A DNA stretch of 64,000 bases from Ectopseudomonas composti (GCF_900115475.1 NZ_FOWP01000001.1:777802-841801), one strand, 5' to 3'; shown: positions 1-9,121, counted from the first letter of the stretch. Program-made: numbers and translations. Notes: a model not told the origin generated them from the letters alone.

Positions 1-218
1 CCAGCGAGATGAGCGCCCGCGCCGAGAAATTCGCCCGCCGCCTCAACGGCCGCTTCAACCTGCCGGCCTATACCCACGACGAACGCCTGACCACCTTCGA
101 GGCCAAGGGCCAACGCCTGCGGGAAGGCCAGAGTGGCGGCTACCGCGAGCGCCCTGTCGATGCCATTGCTGCAGCCTTATTGCTACAGGGCTGGCTAGAG
201 GAAAACTGCACGGGCTGA
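1..218 (+). CDS. ruvX: RuvX/YqgF family Holliday-junction resolvase-like protein, C-terminal part
   Basis: The gene enters from the left edge, so only about the last 72 residues are visible. They contain the family's THDERLTT block (the D/E of an RNase H-like active site) and the C-terminal [15 protein letters not shown] helix with its conserved Asp. Known members are RNase H-fold nucleases implicated in pre-16S rRNA 5' end maturation, formerly called putative Holliday junction resolvases. The stop (216-218) lies inside the left arm of the long inverted repeat that separates it from pyrR. ruvX directly upstream of pyrR is the usual Pseudomonas order. Confidence 0.88.
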   Translation, partial: SEMSARAEKFARRLNGRFNLPAYTHDERLTTFEAKGQRLREGQSGGYRERPVDAIAAALLLQGWLEENCTG

Positions 219-338
219 GAGCTACCTGCGTTGCCGATGCTGCGTTAAAAACAGGCTCGGAATGCTCATTTACAACTCGTAAACTGCGCTTCCTCGCCTG
301 TTTTTGCCTTGCCTCGGCGGCCTCGCTTACGCTCTCAG
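215..338. repeat. Long nested imperfect inverted repeat in the ruvX-pyrR gap
   Basis: Three nested pairs of complementary arms are visible: CTGAGAGC (215-222) with GCTCTCAG (331-338), AAAAACAGGC (247-256) with GCCTGTTTTT (296-305), and TTTAC (269-273) with GTAAA (279-283). The transcript could fold into one hairpin of roughly 120 nt ending 26 nt before the pyrR start. The downstream arm GCCTGTTTTT ends in a T-run, so the middle stem (247-305) also has terminator-like character. It may be a dispersed repeat, a terminator of the upstream operon, or a leader controlling pyrRBC'; the sequence alone does not decide. Confidence 0.7.
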
Positions 339-364
339 AAGCTGTTCATATATGGAGTTTCGCC

Positions 365-868
365 ATGCTACCCAATCCCAACGACCTGCTGCCGGCCATG
401 GCCAGCGCACTGACCCAGCATCTGAACCAACGCCAGATCAGCGAGCCACGCTTCATCGGCATCCGTACCGGCGGCGTCTGGGTTGCCCAGGCCCTGCTGC
501 AAGCACTGGGGCGTGATGACGCACTGGGCATCCTCGATGTGTCCTTCTATCGCGACGACTTCACCCAGAACGGCCTGCACCCGCAGGTGCAACCCTCCGA
601 GTTGCCGTTCGAGATCGAAGGCCAGCACCTGGTGCTGATCGACGACGTACTGATGAGCGGCCGCACCATCCGCGCCGCCCTGAACGAGCTGTTCGACTAC
701 GGCCGCCCGGCCAGCGTGACCCTGGTCAGCCTGCTCGACCTCAACGCCCGCGAGCTGCCGATCCGCCCCGACGTGGTCGGCGCCACCCTGTCGCTGGCAG
801 CCAACGAGCGGGTAAAATTGTCCGGCCCCACGCCACTGACCCTCGAACTCCAGACGCTCGACAACTGA
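365..868 (+). CDS. pyrR: Bifunctional pyrimidine regulator PyrR / uracil phosphoribosyltransferase
   Basis: 167 residues, the normal PyrR length. The PRPP-binding motif of type I phosphoribosyltransferases is seen as [13 protein letters not shown], preceded by the [10 protein letters not shown] loop near the N-terminus. In Bacillus PyrR is an RNA-binding attenuator; in pseudomonads it has been reported to act on pyrimidine gene expression by another route and has weak or no UPRTase activity, so the enzymatic half of the name is family-based. The ATG has a GGAG box (TATGGAG) about 8 nt upstream. It is 11 bp from pyrB, clearly the same operon. Confidence 0.93.
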   Translation: MLPNPNDLLPAMASALTQHLNQRQISEPRFIGIRTGGVWVAQALLQALGRDDALGILDVSFYRDDFTQNGLHPQVQPSELPFEIEGQHLVLIDDVLMSGRTIRAALNELFDYGRPASVTLVSLLDLNARELPIRPDVVGATLSLAANERVKLSGPTPLTLELQTLDN

Positions 869-879
869 GACCCTCCGCG

Positions 880-1887
880 ATGACGCCACTCGCCGCCAAG
901 CGCCCGCTGCAACTGAACGATCAAGGTCAGTTGCGCCACTTCCTCTCACTCGACGGCCTGCCCCGAGAGCTGTTGACCGAAATCCTCGACACCGCCGACT
1001 CCTTCCTCGAAGTCGGAGCGCGCGCGGTGAAGAAAGTCCCGCTGCTGCGCGGCAAGACCGTGTGCAACGTGTTCTTCGAGAACTCCACGCGCACCCGCAC
1101 CACCTTCGAGCTGGCCGCCCAGCGCCTTTCGGCCGACGTCATCAGCCTCAACGTCTCTACCAGCTCGACCAGCAAGGGCGAGACGCTGTTCGACACTCTG
1201 CGCAATCTCGAGGCCATGGCCGCCGACATTTTCGTCGTGCGCCATGCCGACTCCGGCGCCGCGCACTTCATCGCCGAGCACGTGTGCCCGAACCTGGCGA
1301 TCATCAACGGCGGCGACGGCCGCCACGCACACCCGACCCAGGGCATGCTCGACATGCTCACCATCCGCCGCCACAAGGGCGACTTCGAGAACCTGTCGGT
1401 AGCCATCGTCGGCGACATCCTGCACTCGCGGGTGGCGCGCTCGAACATGCTGGCGCTGAAAACCCTCGGCTGCCCGGACATCCGCGTGATCGCGCCGAAG
1501 ACCCTGCTGCCCATCGGCCTGGAGCAAAGCTACGGCGTGCGCGTATTCAGCGACGCCAACGAAGGCCTCAAGGACGTCGACGTGGTGATCATGCTACGCC
1601 TGCAACGCGAGCGCATGCAGGGCGGCCTGCTGCCCAGCGAGGGTGAGTTCTACCGCCTGTTCGGCCTCACCGAGCAACGCCTCAAGCTGGCCAAGCCGGA
1701 TGCCCTGGTGATGCACCCGGGGCCGATCAACCGCGGCGTGGAGATCGAGTCGGCAGTGGCCGACGGCCCGCAGTCGGTGATTCTCAACCAGGTCACCTAC
1801 GGCATCGCCATCCGCATGGCCGTGTTGTCGATGGCCATGAGCGGGCAGAACGCCCAACGTCAACTCAACGCCGAGGAGGCCAACTGA
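880..1887 (+). CDS. pyrB: Aspartate carbamoyltransferase catalytic chain
   Basis: 335 residues. Catalyses carbamoyl phosphate + L-aspartate to N-carbamoyl-L-aspartate, the committed step of pyrimidine synthesis. The carbamoyl-phosphate loop is [12 protein letters not shown] and the second loop is [20 protein letters not shown] near the C-terminus is typical of the Pseudomonas class A enzyme. Class A ATCases form dodecamers of six PyrB and six inactive PyrC' chains, and the N-terminal extension ([20 protein letters not shown]) carries the nucleotide effector site in that class. The stop overlaps the pyrC' start (TGATG at 1885-1889), implying translational coupling that suits 1:1 assembly. Confidence 0.96.
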   Translation: MTPLAAKRPLQLNDQGQLRHFLSLDGLPRELLTEILDTADSFLEVGARAVKKVPLLRGKTVCNVFFENSTRTRTTFELAAQRLSADVISLNVSTSSTSKGETLFDTLRNLEAMAADIFVVRHADSGAAHFIAEHVCPNLAIINGGDGRHAHPTQGMLDMLTIRRHKGDFENLSVAIVGDILHSRVARSNMLALKTLGCPDIRVIAPKTLLPIGLEQSYGVRVFSDANEGLKDVDVVIMLRLQRERMQGGLLPSEGEFYRLFGLTEQRLKLAKPDALVMHPGPINRGVEIESAVADGPQSVILNQVTYGIAIRMAVLSMAMSGQNAQRQLNAEEAN

Positions 1888-3158
1888 TGCGTACCGCAAT
1901 CCTCGGCGCCCGCGTGATCGACCCGGCCAGCGGCCTGGATCAGGTCACCGACCTCTATATCGACGGCGGCAAGCTGGTCGCCACCGGCCAGGCGCCGGCC
2001 AACTTCGTTGCCGACAAGACGCTCGACGCCCAGGGTCTGATCGCTGCGCCCGGCCTGGTCGACCTGTCGGTGGCCCTGCGCGAGCCGGGCTACAGCCGCA
2101 AGGGCAGCATTGCCACGGAAACCCTGGCCGCGGCGGCCGGCGGCGTCACCAGCCTGTGCTGCCCGCCGTTCACCAAACCGGTGCTGGATACCTCGGCGGT
2201 GGCCGAGCTGATTCTCGACCGCGCCCGCGAAGCCGGGCACACCAAGGTCTTTCCCATCGGTGCACTGAGCAAGGGCCTGGCTGGCGAGCAGCTTGCAGAA
2301 CTCGTGGCGCTGCGTGATGCCGGCTGTGTGGCCTTCGGCAACGGCCTGGACAACTTCCGCAGCAGCCGCACCCTGCGCCGCGCGCTGGAATATGCGGCCA
2401 CCTTCGACCTGCAGGTGATCTTCCACTCGCAGGACGCCGACCTGGCCGAAGGCGGCCTGGCTCACGAAGGCCCTACCGCCAGCTTCCTCGGCCTGGCCGG
2501 CATCCCGGAAACCGCCGAAACCGTGGCCCTGGCCCGCGACCTGTTGCTGGTGGAACAGAGCGGCGTGCGCGCGCACTTCAGCCAGATCACCAGCGCGCGT
2601 GGCGCCGAGCTGATCGCTAACGCTCAGGCGCGCGGCCTGCCAGTGACCGCCGATGTGGCGCTGTACCAGTTGATTCTCACCGACGAGGCGCTGATCGACT
2701 TCTCCAGCCTCTATCACGTGCAGCCGCCGCTGCGCTCGCGTGCCGACCGCGAAGGGCTGCGCGAGGCGGTGAAAGCCGGAGTGATCTCGGCCATCTCCAG
2801 CCACCACCAACCGCACGAACGCGACGCCAAGCTGGCGCCCTTCGCCGCCACCGAGCCGGGCATCAGCAGCGTGCAACTGCTGCTACCGCTGGCCCTGAGC
2901 CTGGTGCAGGACGGCCTGCTGGACCTGCCGACGCTGCTGGCGCGCCTGACCACCGGCCCGGCCGCCGCCCTGCGCCTGCCGGCTGGCAGCCTGAATGTCG
3001 GCAGCGCTGCCGATATCGTGCTGTTCGATGCACAGGCCTCCACCGTGGCCGGTGAGCAGTGGTACTCCAAGGGCAGCAACTGCCCGTTCATCGGCCATTG
3101 CCTGCCTGGCGCGGTGCGCTACACCCTGGTCGACGGGCATATCAGCTACCAGGGCTGA
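1887..3158 (+). CDS. pyrC': Dihydroorotase-like non-catalytic subunit PyrC' of aspartate transcarbamoylase
   Basis: 423 residues of amidohydrolase fold. A working dihydroorotase has the zinc-binding signature DxHxHxREPG; here the corresponding segment is DLSVALREPG (residues 59-68), so both histidines are replaced (Ser61 and Ala63). Other metal ligands are also degraded (FHSQDADL, SSHHQPHE). This is the known state of Pseudomonas PyrC', which is required to assemble active PyrB but does not hydrolyse dihydroorotate. Start codon overlaps the pyrB stop. A true dihydroorotase must be encoded elsewhere in the genome. Confidence 0.93.
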   Translation: MRTAILGARVIDPASGLDQVTDLYIDGGKLVATGQAPANFVADKTLDAQGLIAAPGLVDLSVALREPGYSRKGSIATETLAAAAGGVTSLCCPPFTKPVLDTSAVAELILDRAREAGHTKVFPIGALSKGLAGEQLAELVALRDAGCVAFGNGLDNFRSSRTLRRALEYAATFDLQVIFHSQDADLAEGGLAHEGPTASFLGLAGIPETAETVALARDLLLVEQSGVRAHFSQITSARGAELIANAQARGLPVTADVALYQLILTDEALIDFSSLYHVQPPLRSRADREGLREAVKAGVISAISSHHQPHERDAKLAPFAATEPGISSVQLLLPLALSLVQDGLLDLPTLLARLTTGPAAALRLPAGSLNVGSAADIVLFDAQASTVAGEQWYSKGSNCPFIGHCLPGAVRYTLVDGHISYQG

Positions 3159-3165
3159 ACCGACA

Positions 3166-3189
3166 CGAGCCCGCCACCCGGCGGGCTCG
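3166..3189 (+). terminator. Hairpin downstream of pyrC'
   Basis: CGAGCCCGCC (3166-3175) pairs perfectly with GGCGGGCTCG (3180-3189) across a 4-nt loop, 8 nt after the pyrC' stop. There is no T-run behind it, so it is either a weak/Rho-assisted terminator or a 3'-end-protecting stem for the pyr transcript. Confidence 0.5.
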
Positions 3190-3250
3190 CCAGCACCGCA
3201 GGGTGTCGCGGGGCCGCCCAGGCCGCGCGCACCAACTGCTGAAGGCCGCG

Positions 3251-3271
3251 TTGCGCACGGCGCGCCCTACG
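3251..3271. repeat. REP-like palindrome, family A (single)
   Basis: Reverse complement of the GTAGGGCGCGCCGTGCGCAA unit; closely related copies with a GTAGGGTGCGCC head occur at 15249-15311, 16588-16608, 31683-31703 and 50391-50411. Confidence 0.65.
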
Positions 3272-3462
3272 TCCAGGCGACCTTCCCATCCGCGACACGC
3301 CCCGCTCTTGCCACGACATTGGACGAAGTAGTGACTCGACGGTCATGATCCACGTCAGGTTAGGCAGTCGAAATTTTCCAAATGCCACCGCCCTATGACC
3401 CTGCTCGCGCCCAGAGGCGCCGGCCTGGCGTCGCGCTGGCCTTGTTCAGGAGCTTCTGATTT

Positions 3463-5370
3463 ATGTCGCGCTTACCTGTGATCGTAGGTTTTGGGGGTTA
3501 CAACGCAGCCGGGCGCAGCTCCTTTCACCATGGTTTCCGTCGCACCGTGCAAGAGTCGCTGCAACCCCAGGCGCGCCAGGAAACCCTGGCCGGACTGGCG
3601 CAGATGATGAAGCTGGTGCGCGTGGTCGATGGCCAGTACCAGGATCAGGACGGCCAGGCGCTGAGCCTGGCCGAGATCGAAAGCCGCTACGCCAAGCAGA
3701 TCCTCGCCGGCACCCTGGTGCGTCGCATCGAGAAGCAGCACCTGGATCCGGACGCAGCCCACTGGCAGAAGAATATCGGCGTCGCCCCCGCCAACGGCGC
3801 CAGCCTGAGCTTCGTCACCCAGCGCAAACAACTGCCCGAGCCACTGCCGGCCAACTGGTCGGTCGAAGAGCTCGAAGGCAACGAGGTGCGCGTCACCCTG
3901 CACGACAGCTGCGAATTCAAGGTCGACAGCTATCGCCCGCTGGCAGTGAAATCCGCCGGCCAGTTGCCCAGCGGTTTCGAGCCGAGCGAGCTGTACAACG
4001 CACGCTTCCATCCGCGCGGCCTGGCCATGACCGTAGTCGGCGTCACCGACGCCCTGCGCTCGGTGGGCATCGACTGGCAGCGCATCGTCCAGCACGTCGC
4101 CCCGGACGAGATCGCCGTATTCGCCAGCTGCATCATGAGCCAGCTCGACGAGAACGGTTTCGGCGGCATGATGCAGTCGCGCCTCAAGGGTGGTCGCGTC
4201 ACCGCCAAGCAACTGGCCCTAGGCCTGAACACCATGCCGGCCGACTTCATCAACGCCTACGTGCTCGGCAGCGTCGGCACCACCGGCAGCATCACCGGCG
4301 CCTGCGCCACCTTCCTCTACAACCTGCAAAAAGGCATCGAGCAGATCGCCTCGGGCAAGGCGCGTGTGGTGATCGTCGGCAGCAGCGAGGCACCGATCAA
4401 CCAAGAGTGCATCGAGGGTTATGGCGCCATGGGCGCACTGGCCACCGAGGAAGGCTTGCGCCAGATCGAAGGCAAGAGCGAGGTGGACTTCCGCCGCGCC
4501 AGCCGCCCGTTCGGTGACAACTGCGGTTTCACCCTGGCCGAGGCCTGCCAGTTCGTGGTGCTAATGGACGACGAGCTGGCCCTGGAGCTCGGCGCCGATA
4601 TCCACGGCGCGGTGCCGGACGTGTTCATCAATGCCGATGGTTTCAAGAAATCCATCTCCGCTCCCGGCCCGGGCAACTACCTGACCGTGGCCAAGGCCGT
4701 AGCCAGTGCCGTGCAACTGCTCGGCCTGGACGCCGTGCGCAGCCGCAGCTTCGTCCACGCCCACGGTTCCAGCACCCCGGCCAACCGCGTTACCGAGTCG
4801 GAAATTCTCGACCGCGTCGCGGCGGCCTTCGGTATCGAGCAATGGCCGGTCACTGCAGTGAAGGCCTTCGTCGGTCACTCCCTGGCCACCGCCAGCGGCG
4901 ACCAGGTGATCGCCGCCCTCGGCGCCTTCAAGTACGGCATCGTGCCGGGTTTGAAGACCATCGACGCGGTCGCTGGCGACGTGCATCAGGACAACCTGAG
5001 CCTGTCTACCGAAGACCGCAAAGTAGGTGAGCAGGCGCTGGATGTCGCCTTCATCAACTCCAAGGGCTTCGGCGGCAACAACGCCAGCGCCCTGGTGCTG
5101 GCCCCGCACGTCGCCGAGCGCATGCTGCGCAAGCGTCACGGTCAGGCCGCCTTCGACGCCTACCTGGCGCGCCGCGCGGGCACCCGCGCCGCTGCAGCCG
5201 CCTACGACCAGCAGGCGCTGCAGGGCAAGCTGGACATCATCTACAACTTCGGCAACGACATGATCGACGACCAGGCGATCTCCATCACCACCGAAGAAGT
5301 GAAGGTGCCGGGCTTCGACCAGCCACTGGTATTCAAGAAGGACGCGCGCTACAGCGACATGCTCGATTGA
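3463..5370 (+). CDS. fabY: Beta-ketoacyl synthase FabY
   Basis: 635 residues, much longer than FabB/FabF and equal to the FabY (PA5174) class. In P. aeruginosa FabY starts fatty acid synthesis by condensing acetyl-CoA with malonyl-ACP to acetoacetyl-ACP, replacing FabH as the main initiator. The Cys-His-His triad is visible: Cys281 in TGACATF, His434 in VHAHGSS and His472 in FVGHSLATASG. The first 200 residues are a family-specific extension. The start has AGGAG 9 nt upstream. The gene stands alone, bounded downstream by a REP pair and by convergent cysQ. Confidence 0.92.
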   Translation: MSRLPVIVGFGGYNAAGRSSFHHGFRRTVQESLQPQARQETLAGLAQMMKLVRVVDGQYQDQDGQALSLAEIESRYAKQILAGTLVRRIEKQHLDPDAAHWQKNIGVAPANGASLSFVTQRKQLPEPLPANWSVEELEGNEVRVTLHDSCEFKVDSYRPLAVKSAGQLPSGFEPSELYNARFHPRGLAMTVVGVTDALRSVGIDWQRIVQHVAPDEIAVFASCIMSQLDENGFGGMMQSRLKGGRVTAKQLALGLNTMPADFINAYVLGSVGTTGSITGACATFLYNLQKGIEQIASGKARVVIVGSSEAPINQECIEGYGAMGALATEEGLRQIEGKSEVDFRRASRPFGDNCGFTLAEACQFVVLMDDELALELGADIHGAVPDVFINADGFKKSISAPGPGNYLTVAKAVASAVQLLGLDAVRSRSFVHAHGSSTPANRVTESEILDRVAAAFGIEQWPVTAVKAFVGHSLATASGDQVIAALGAFKYGIVPGLKTIDAVAGDVHQDNLSLSTEDRKVGEQALDVAFINSKGFGGNNASALVLAPHVAERMLRKRHGQAAFDAYLARRAGTRAAAAAYDQQALQGKLDIIYNFGNDMIDDQAISITTEEVKVPGFDQPLVFKKDARYSDMLD

Positions 5371-5384
5371 GTTTGCCGCATTCC

Positions 5385-5436
5385 CGTAGGGCGGGTGCAA
5401 CCCGCCACTATCACGGCGGGTTTCACCCGCCCTACG
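5385..5436. repeat. Inverted REP pair, family B (REPIN-like)
   Basis: GTAGGGCGGGTGCAACCCGC and its inverted mate ending in CCCGCCCTACG face each other across a short spacer between convergent fabY and cysQ. The same unit recurs at 20648-20701, 31810-31862 and 52175-52195. At this spot it can also act as a bidirectional transcription barrier. Confidence 0.8.
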
Positions 5437-5437
5437 A

Positions 5438-6256
5438 TTAAAGCGCCCGCGCCAGCTCGATCAACTCGCCACGCCACTCGGCGGCGGCCGGCACAGCCAG
5501 AAACGAGGGGTTGAGGAAGGATTCTCGTGCTTCGTAGGCGAGCGGTTTGCCAGCCAGATTCAGCACCTCGCCGCCCGCCCCTTCCAGCACACCCTGCGCT
5601 GCCGCCGTGTCCCACTGCGAGGTGGGCGCCAGGCGCGGGTAGCAATCGGCGTTGCCCTCGGCCAGCAGACAGAACTTCAGCGAGCTGCCGATATTGGCCA
5701 GCACTGGCTCACCGAAACGTGCGGCCAAACCAGCGAGCAGGGTTTCCTGCGCCGGGCTGGAATGGCGCTTGCTGGCCACCAGGGTAAAGCCCTGCGCGGG
5801 CGCCAGGCGCACGCTGATCGAATGCTCCTCGCCCGGCCTGTCGCTGCACCAGGCGCCCAAACCAGCGCCGCCGTAATAGCAGCGACCATTGGCCGGAATG
5901 CCGACCACGCCGAAGACCACACGGCCCTGTTCGATCAAGGCGACGTTGACCGTGAACTCTTCGGAGCCGGCGATAAATTCCTTGGTGCCATCGAGCGGAT
6001 CGACCAGCCACCAGCGCGTCCAGGCGGCACGCTCGGCCAGCGGGATATCGGCGGCCTCCTCCGACAGCACCGGCACCTCCGGCGCCAGCACCTGCAGGCC
6101 ATCGAGCAGGATATGGTGCGCGGCCAGGTCGGCGGCGGTCACTGGCGAGGCATCGGCCTTCTCCATCACCGCCACGTCGCTGCGCCAATACGGCAGCGTT
6201 GCCGCACCCGCAGTGCGGACCAACTCGATCACCTGGGGAATAAAGGGGTGGCTCAC
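5438..6256 (-). CDS. cysQ: 3'(2'),5'-bisphosphate nucleotidase CysQ
   Basis: 272 residues of the inositol monophosphatase superfamily. Metal-binding signatures are LSEEAAD, DPLDGTKEF and WDTAAAQGVLEGAGG. CysQ converts 3'-phosphoadenosine 5'-phosphate, the by-product of sulfate assimilation, to AMP and phosphate. It starts with GTG (6256-6254) inside a 4-nt GTGA overlap with the end of nudE and is therefore coupled to it. The upstream GGAGAG supports this start. Confidence 0.92.
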   Translation of the reverse strand: MSHPFIPQVIELVRTAGAATLPYWRSDVAVMEKADASPVTAADLAAHHILLDGLQVLAPEVPVLSEEAADIPLAERAAWTRWWLVDPLDGTKEFIAGSEEFTVNVALIEQGRVVFGVVGIPANGRCYYGGAGLGAWCSDRPGEEHSISVRLAPAQGFTLVASKRHSSPAQETLLAGLAARFGEPVLANIGSSLKFCLLAEGNADCYPRLAPTSQWDTAAAQGVLEGAGGEVLNLAGKPLAYEARESFLNPSFLAVPAAAEWRGELIELARAL

Positions 6257-6819
6257 GGGCGGTACTCTCCGCGCTGGGTCAGCAGGTCACGCACCAGGTA
6301 CAGAGCCGCCAGTGCGCGACCTTCGCTGAACTGTTCGTGCTGGGCCAGGCTGGACAACTCGCGCAGGCTGATGCGATCGACCCGCATCGGCTCGGGCTCA
6401 TCACCGGGCAGGCGCTCCTCGTACAAATTGCGCGCCAGCACCACCTGAATCTTCTGGCTCATATAACCGGGCGACAGGCTCAGCTCGGTGATGTACTCCA
6501 GCTCGTGCGCGCCGAAACCGGCCTCTTCCTTGAGCTCGCGGTTGGCCGCCACCAGTACGTCTTCACCCGGTTCGATCAGCCCCTTGGGCAGCGACAGCTG
6601 GTAGTCATCGGTGCCACCGCAATACTCCTCGATCAGCACCGCGTGCTCTGAATCGAGCATCGCCACCACCATCACTGCGCCGTAGCCGGAGCCCTTGCCG
6701 ACCAGCCGCTCATAGGTACGCTCCGTGCCATTGGAGAAGCGCAACTGCACTTCCTCGACACGAAACAGACGGCTGCTGGCGACAATTTCGCGAGCGAGAA
6801 CCGTGGGCTTTTGGCGCAT
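6253..6819 (-). CDS. nudE: ADP compounds hydrolase NudE
   Basis: 188 residues. The Nudix box GX5EX7REUXEEXGU is present around GLIEPGED...RELKEEAGF. NudE hydrolyses ADP-ribose, Ap3A and NADH to nucleoside monophosphates. I chose the ATG at 6819 (MRQKPTVLARE) because AAGGAG lies 8 nt upstream; a longer reading frame to 6855 lacks such support. It forms a two-gene unit with cysQ, so two small phosphohydrolases clearing adenine nucleotide by-products are co-expressed. Divergent from yrfG. Confidence 0.92.
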   Translation of the reverse strand: MRQKPTVLAREIVASSRLFRVEEVQLRFSNGTERTYERLVGKGSGYGAVMVVAMLDSEHAVLIEEYCGGTDDYQLSLPKGLIEPGEDVLVAANRELKEEAGFGAHELEYITELSLSPGYMSQKIQVVLARNLYEERLPGDEPEPMRVDRISLRELSSLAQHEQFSEGRALAALYLVRDLLTQRGEYRP

Positions 6820-6936
6820 GAGGCGACTCCTTGGCGGGACCGAGCGGGTTATCATACAGCGGCTTTTCGCATTATCCCCGGCCGAGATTGCATCAAGGCG
6901 AAACAGGCCACGGAACGATTGTTTCCGATCAGAGAG

Positions 6937-7605
6937 ATGAGCATGCCCGTATTACCTTGGCAGCAGATCGACACCGTCCTGCTGGATATGGACGGCACGT
7001 TGCTCGACCTGCACTTCGACAACCACTTCTGGCTCACCCACCTGCCGCAGCGCTATGCCGAGCATCATGGCGTCAGCCTGGCGCTGGCCCAGGCCGAACT
7101 ACTGCCGCTGTTTCGCCAGCACGCCGGTACGCTGAACTGGTACTGCACCGACTTCTGGAGCCGCGAGCTGCGGCTGTCGATCCGTGATCTCAAGCGCGAG
7201 GTCGCTCACCTGATCGCCCTGCGCGCGGATGCCGAGCTGTTTCTGCGCGCCCTGCGCGAGGCCGGAAAACGCGTGGTGCTGATCACCAACGCGCACCGCG
7301 ATTCGCTGTCGCTGAAGCTGGAGCGCGTCGAGTTGGCGCCCTGGTTCGAGCGCCTGATCAGCTCCCACGACTATGGCTTTCCCAAGGAAGACCAGCAGTT
7401 CTGGTTCGCCCTGCGCCAGGACGTCGACTTCGATCCGGCACGCGCCCTGTTCATCGACGACAGCCTGCCAATCCTGCGCAGCGCCGGGCGTTTCGGTGTT
7501 GCCCAACTGCTCGCCGTACGCCAGCCGGACAGCCAGGCTGGGCCGAAGGATACCGAGGAGTTCGCTGCGGTGGAGGACTACCGGGAGTTGCTGACGAACC
7601 TGTAG
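6937..7605 (+). CDS. yrfG: GMP/IMP nucleotidase YrfG (HAD family)
   Basis: 222 residues. HAD motif I is LLDMDGTLLDL (nucleophile Asp and acid Asp), motif II is VLITNAH, motif III Lys is in GFPKED and motif IV is LFIDDSLPILR. E. coli YrfG dephosphorylates purine monophosphates. The first ATG (6937) is preceded by CAGAGAG; a second in-frame ATG two codons later (6943) is an equally possible start. Divergent from nudE with 117 bp between the start codons. Confidence 0.9.
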   Translation: MSMPVLPWQQIDTVLLDMDGTLLDLHFDNHFWLTHLPQRYAEHHGVSLALAQAELLPLFRQHAGTLNWYCTDFWSRELRLSIRDLKREVAHLIALRADAELFLRALREAGKRVVLITNAHRDSLSLKLERVELAPWFERLISSHDYGFPKEDQQFWFALRQDVDFDPARALFIDDSLPILRSAGRFGVAQLLAVRQPDSQAGPKDTEEFAAVEDYRELLTNL

Positions 7606-7652
7606 CTGGATGCAAGCCGTGGATTCGGCATACAGCTACAGGTTCGTCGCAC

Positions 7653-7673
7653 CCCGGATTGCATCCGGGCTAC
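7653..7673. repeat. REP-like palindrome, family C (single)
   Basis: Palindrome with CCCGGATTGCATCCGGG core ending in CTAC, between convergent yrfG and kbp. A full inverted pair of this unit is at 16509-16568 and another copy at 31759-31779. Confidence 0.7.
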
Positions 7674-7676
7674 GGT

Positions 7677-8114
7677 CTACTCGGGAATGCGCAGCACCTG
7701 CCCCGGATAGATCTTGTCCGGGTGACTGAGCATCGGCTTGTTGGCCTCGAATATCTTCATGTAGGCATTGGCATTGCCGTATTCGGCCTTGGCGATGGCG
7801 CTCAGCGTGTCGCCCTTCTTCACCGTGACGAAACGCGCTGCGGGGGCAGGCGTGCTCACGCTGATCTGGTCATCGACCTCACCGACACCGGCCACATTGC
7901 CCAACGCCAGGAGGATCTTTTCCTTCTCTTCCTGGCTGGCCACTTCACCGCGAGCGATCACTTTGTCACCCTCGACGCTGACCTCGATGTTCGGGTTGCC
8001 CAGGCCGACCTTGGCGACGTGCTCCTTGAGCGATTCGGCGGCCTGCGCCTCCTGACCCACCAGTGACTCCCAGAGCTTGACCCCGGCATCTTTGACAAAG
8101 GTGAACAGACTCAT
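7677..8114 (-). CDS. kbp: BON and LysM domain protein, Kbp/YgaU-like
   Basis: 145 residues. Residues about 20-80 form a BON domain (ESLKEHVAKVGL...VIARGEV) and about 92-143 a LysM domain (VKKGDTLSAIAKAEYGN...IYPGQVLRIPE). E. coli Kbp has this domain order and length and is a cytoplasmic potassium-binding protein. No signal peptide is seen, which fits. The ATG at 8114 has GAGAGGA upstream; the longer frame to 8165 lacks a ribosome binding site. Divergent from the LysR gene. Confidence 0.88.
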   Translation of the reverse strand: MSLFTFVKDAGVKLWESLVGQEAQAAESLKEHVAKVGLGNPNIEVSVEGDKVIARGEVASQEEKEKILLALGNVAGVGEVDDQISVSTPAPAARFVTVKKGDTLSAIAKAEYGNANAYMKIFEANKPMLSHPDKIYPGQVLRIPE

Positions 8115-8233
8115 GGCGATTCCTCTCGTTCCATGTGGATGACCGGGCAAACCGCCCGGAGACAAAAGTCTAGTTCAGGAAACACCCCTGATTAGCGTTC
8201 GCGCATTAGAATCCGGGCAGACCAGGAGCCCCC

Positions 8234-9121
8234 ATGGACATAAAGCAGCTGAAATTTCTCGTCGCCCTCGACGAAACCCGTCACTTCGGCCAGGCCGCTG
8301 CACGCTGCCACGTGACCCAGCCGACGCTGTCCATGCGCCTGCGCCAGCTGGAAGACGAACTGGGCCTGGAGCTGGTCCGTCGTGGCCAGCGTTTCGAGGG
8401 ATTCAGCGCCGAAGGCGAACGCATCCTGGCCTGGGCGCGCAGCGTGCTGGCCGCACAGGATGGCCTGCTCGCCGAGGCTGCCGCCTGCCGCGGGCACCTG
8501 GTGGGCACGCTGCGCCTGGGCGTGGTGCCGCTGGCCAGTTTCGATCCGATGCTGCTGATCAGCCTGTTCGCCGAGCGTCACCCCGGGCTGCGTTTTCAGC
8601 TGCACGCACTGAGCAGCGACCAGATTCTCGAACAGCTGGTGCGCAATCAGCTCGACCTCGGCCTGTCCTATCTCGATCGCCTCGACCGCGAGCATTTCGC
8701 CAGCCTGGAACTGGCCGAGGCGCGCATGGGCCTGCTCTACGATCAGCGCCATTTCCACTTCGCCAGCAGCAGCCTGCGCTGGGAGCAGCTGACCAACCTG
8801 CCACTGGGGCTGCTTTCCAGCGGCATGCACTTTCGCCAGTCCATCGACCACAGCTTCCGCGCCCGTGGTCTCAGCCCGCAGATACGCCTGGAAGCCGATG
8901 CCGTGCACCATCTGACTCAGGCCGTCAGCGCCGGTCTGTGCTGTAGCGTGATGCCCATTCCGACCGATGGCGCCCCGACCGACGGTCATTTACGCCTGCT
9001 GCCGATAGACGGCGCCCACACCCTGGCGCTGCAAGGCCTGATCATGCGTCGTAGCGCCCCGGCCTCAGCACTCGCACAAGCCTGCTTCGAAGAAGCACGA
9101 GAGTGGCTCGCAAACGCTTGA
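8234..9121 (+). CDS. LysR-family transcriptional regulator next to fdhD
   Basis: 295 residues: N-terminal winged helix (MDIKQLKFLVALDETRHFGQ start; helix QPTLSMRLRQLEDELG) and a C-terminal substrate-binding-like effector domain from about residue 90. Start supported by AGGAGC. It lies between kbp (divergent) and fdhD (97 bp downstream, same strand), so fdhD and its oxidoreductase are plausible targets, but LysR genes more often control the divergent neighbour. Effector unknown. Confidence 0.88.
   Translation: MDIKQLKFLVALDETRHFGQAAARCHVTQPTLSMRLRQLEDELGLELVRRGQRFEGFSAEGERILAWARSVLAAQDGLLAEAAACRGHLVGTLRLGVVPLASFDPMLLISLFAERHPGLRFQLHALSSDQILEQLVRNQLDLGLSYLDRLDREHFASLELAEARMGLLYDQRHFHFASSSLRWEQLTNLPLGLLSSGMHFRQSIDHSFRARGLSPQIRLEADAVHHLTQAVSAGLCCSVMPIPTDGAPTDGHLRLLPIDGAHTLALQGLIMRRSAPASALAQACFEEAREWLANA

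Larger units (their letters stand above)
3159..3462. other. Gap of 304 bp between pyrC' and fabY
   Basis: Contains a 10-bp-stem hairpin right after pyrC' (3166-3189) and a single REP-like half palindrome (3251-3271). The rest, up to the fabY ribosome binding site TTCAGGAGC, shows no coding potential I can support on either strand and no strong promoter; a weak TTGGAC/CATGAT pair around 3319-3350 has poor (19-nt) spacing. Confidence 0.6.
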
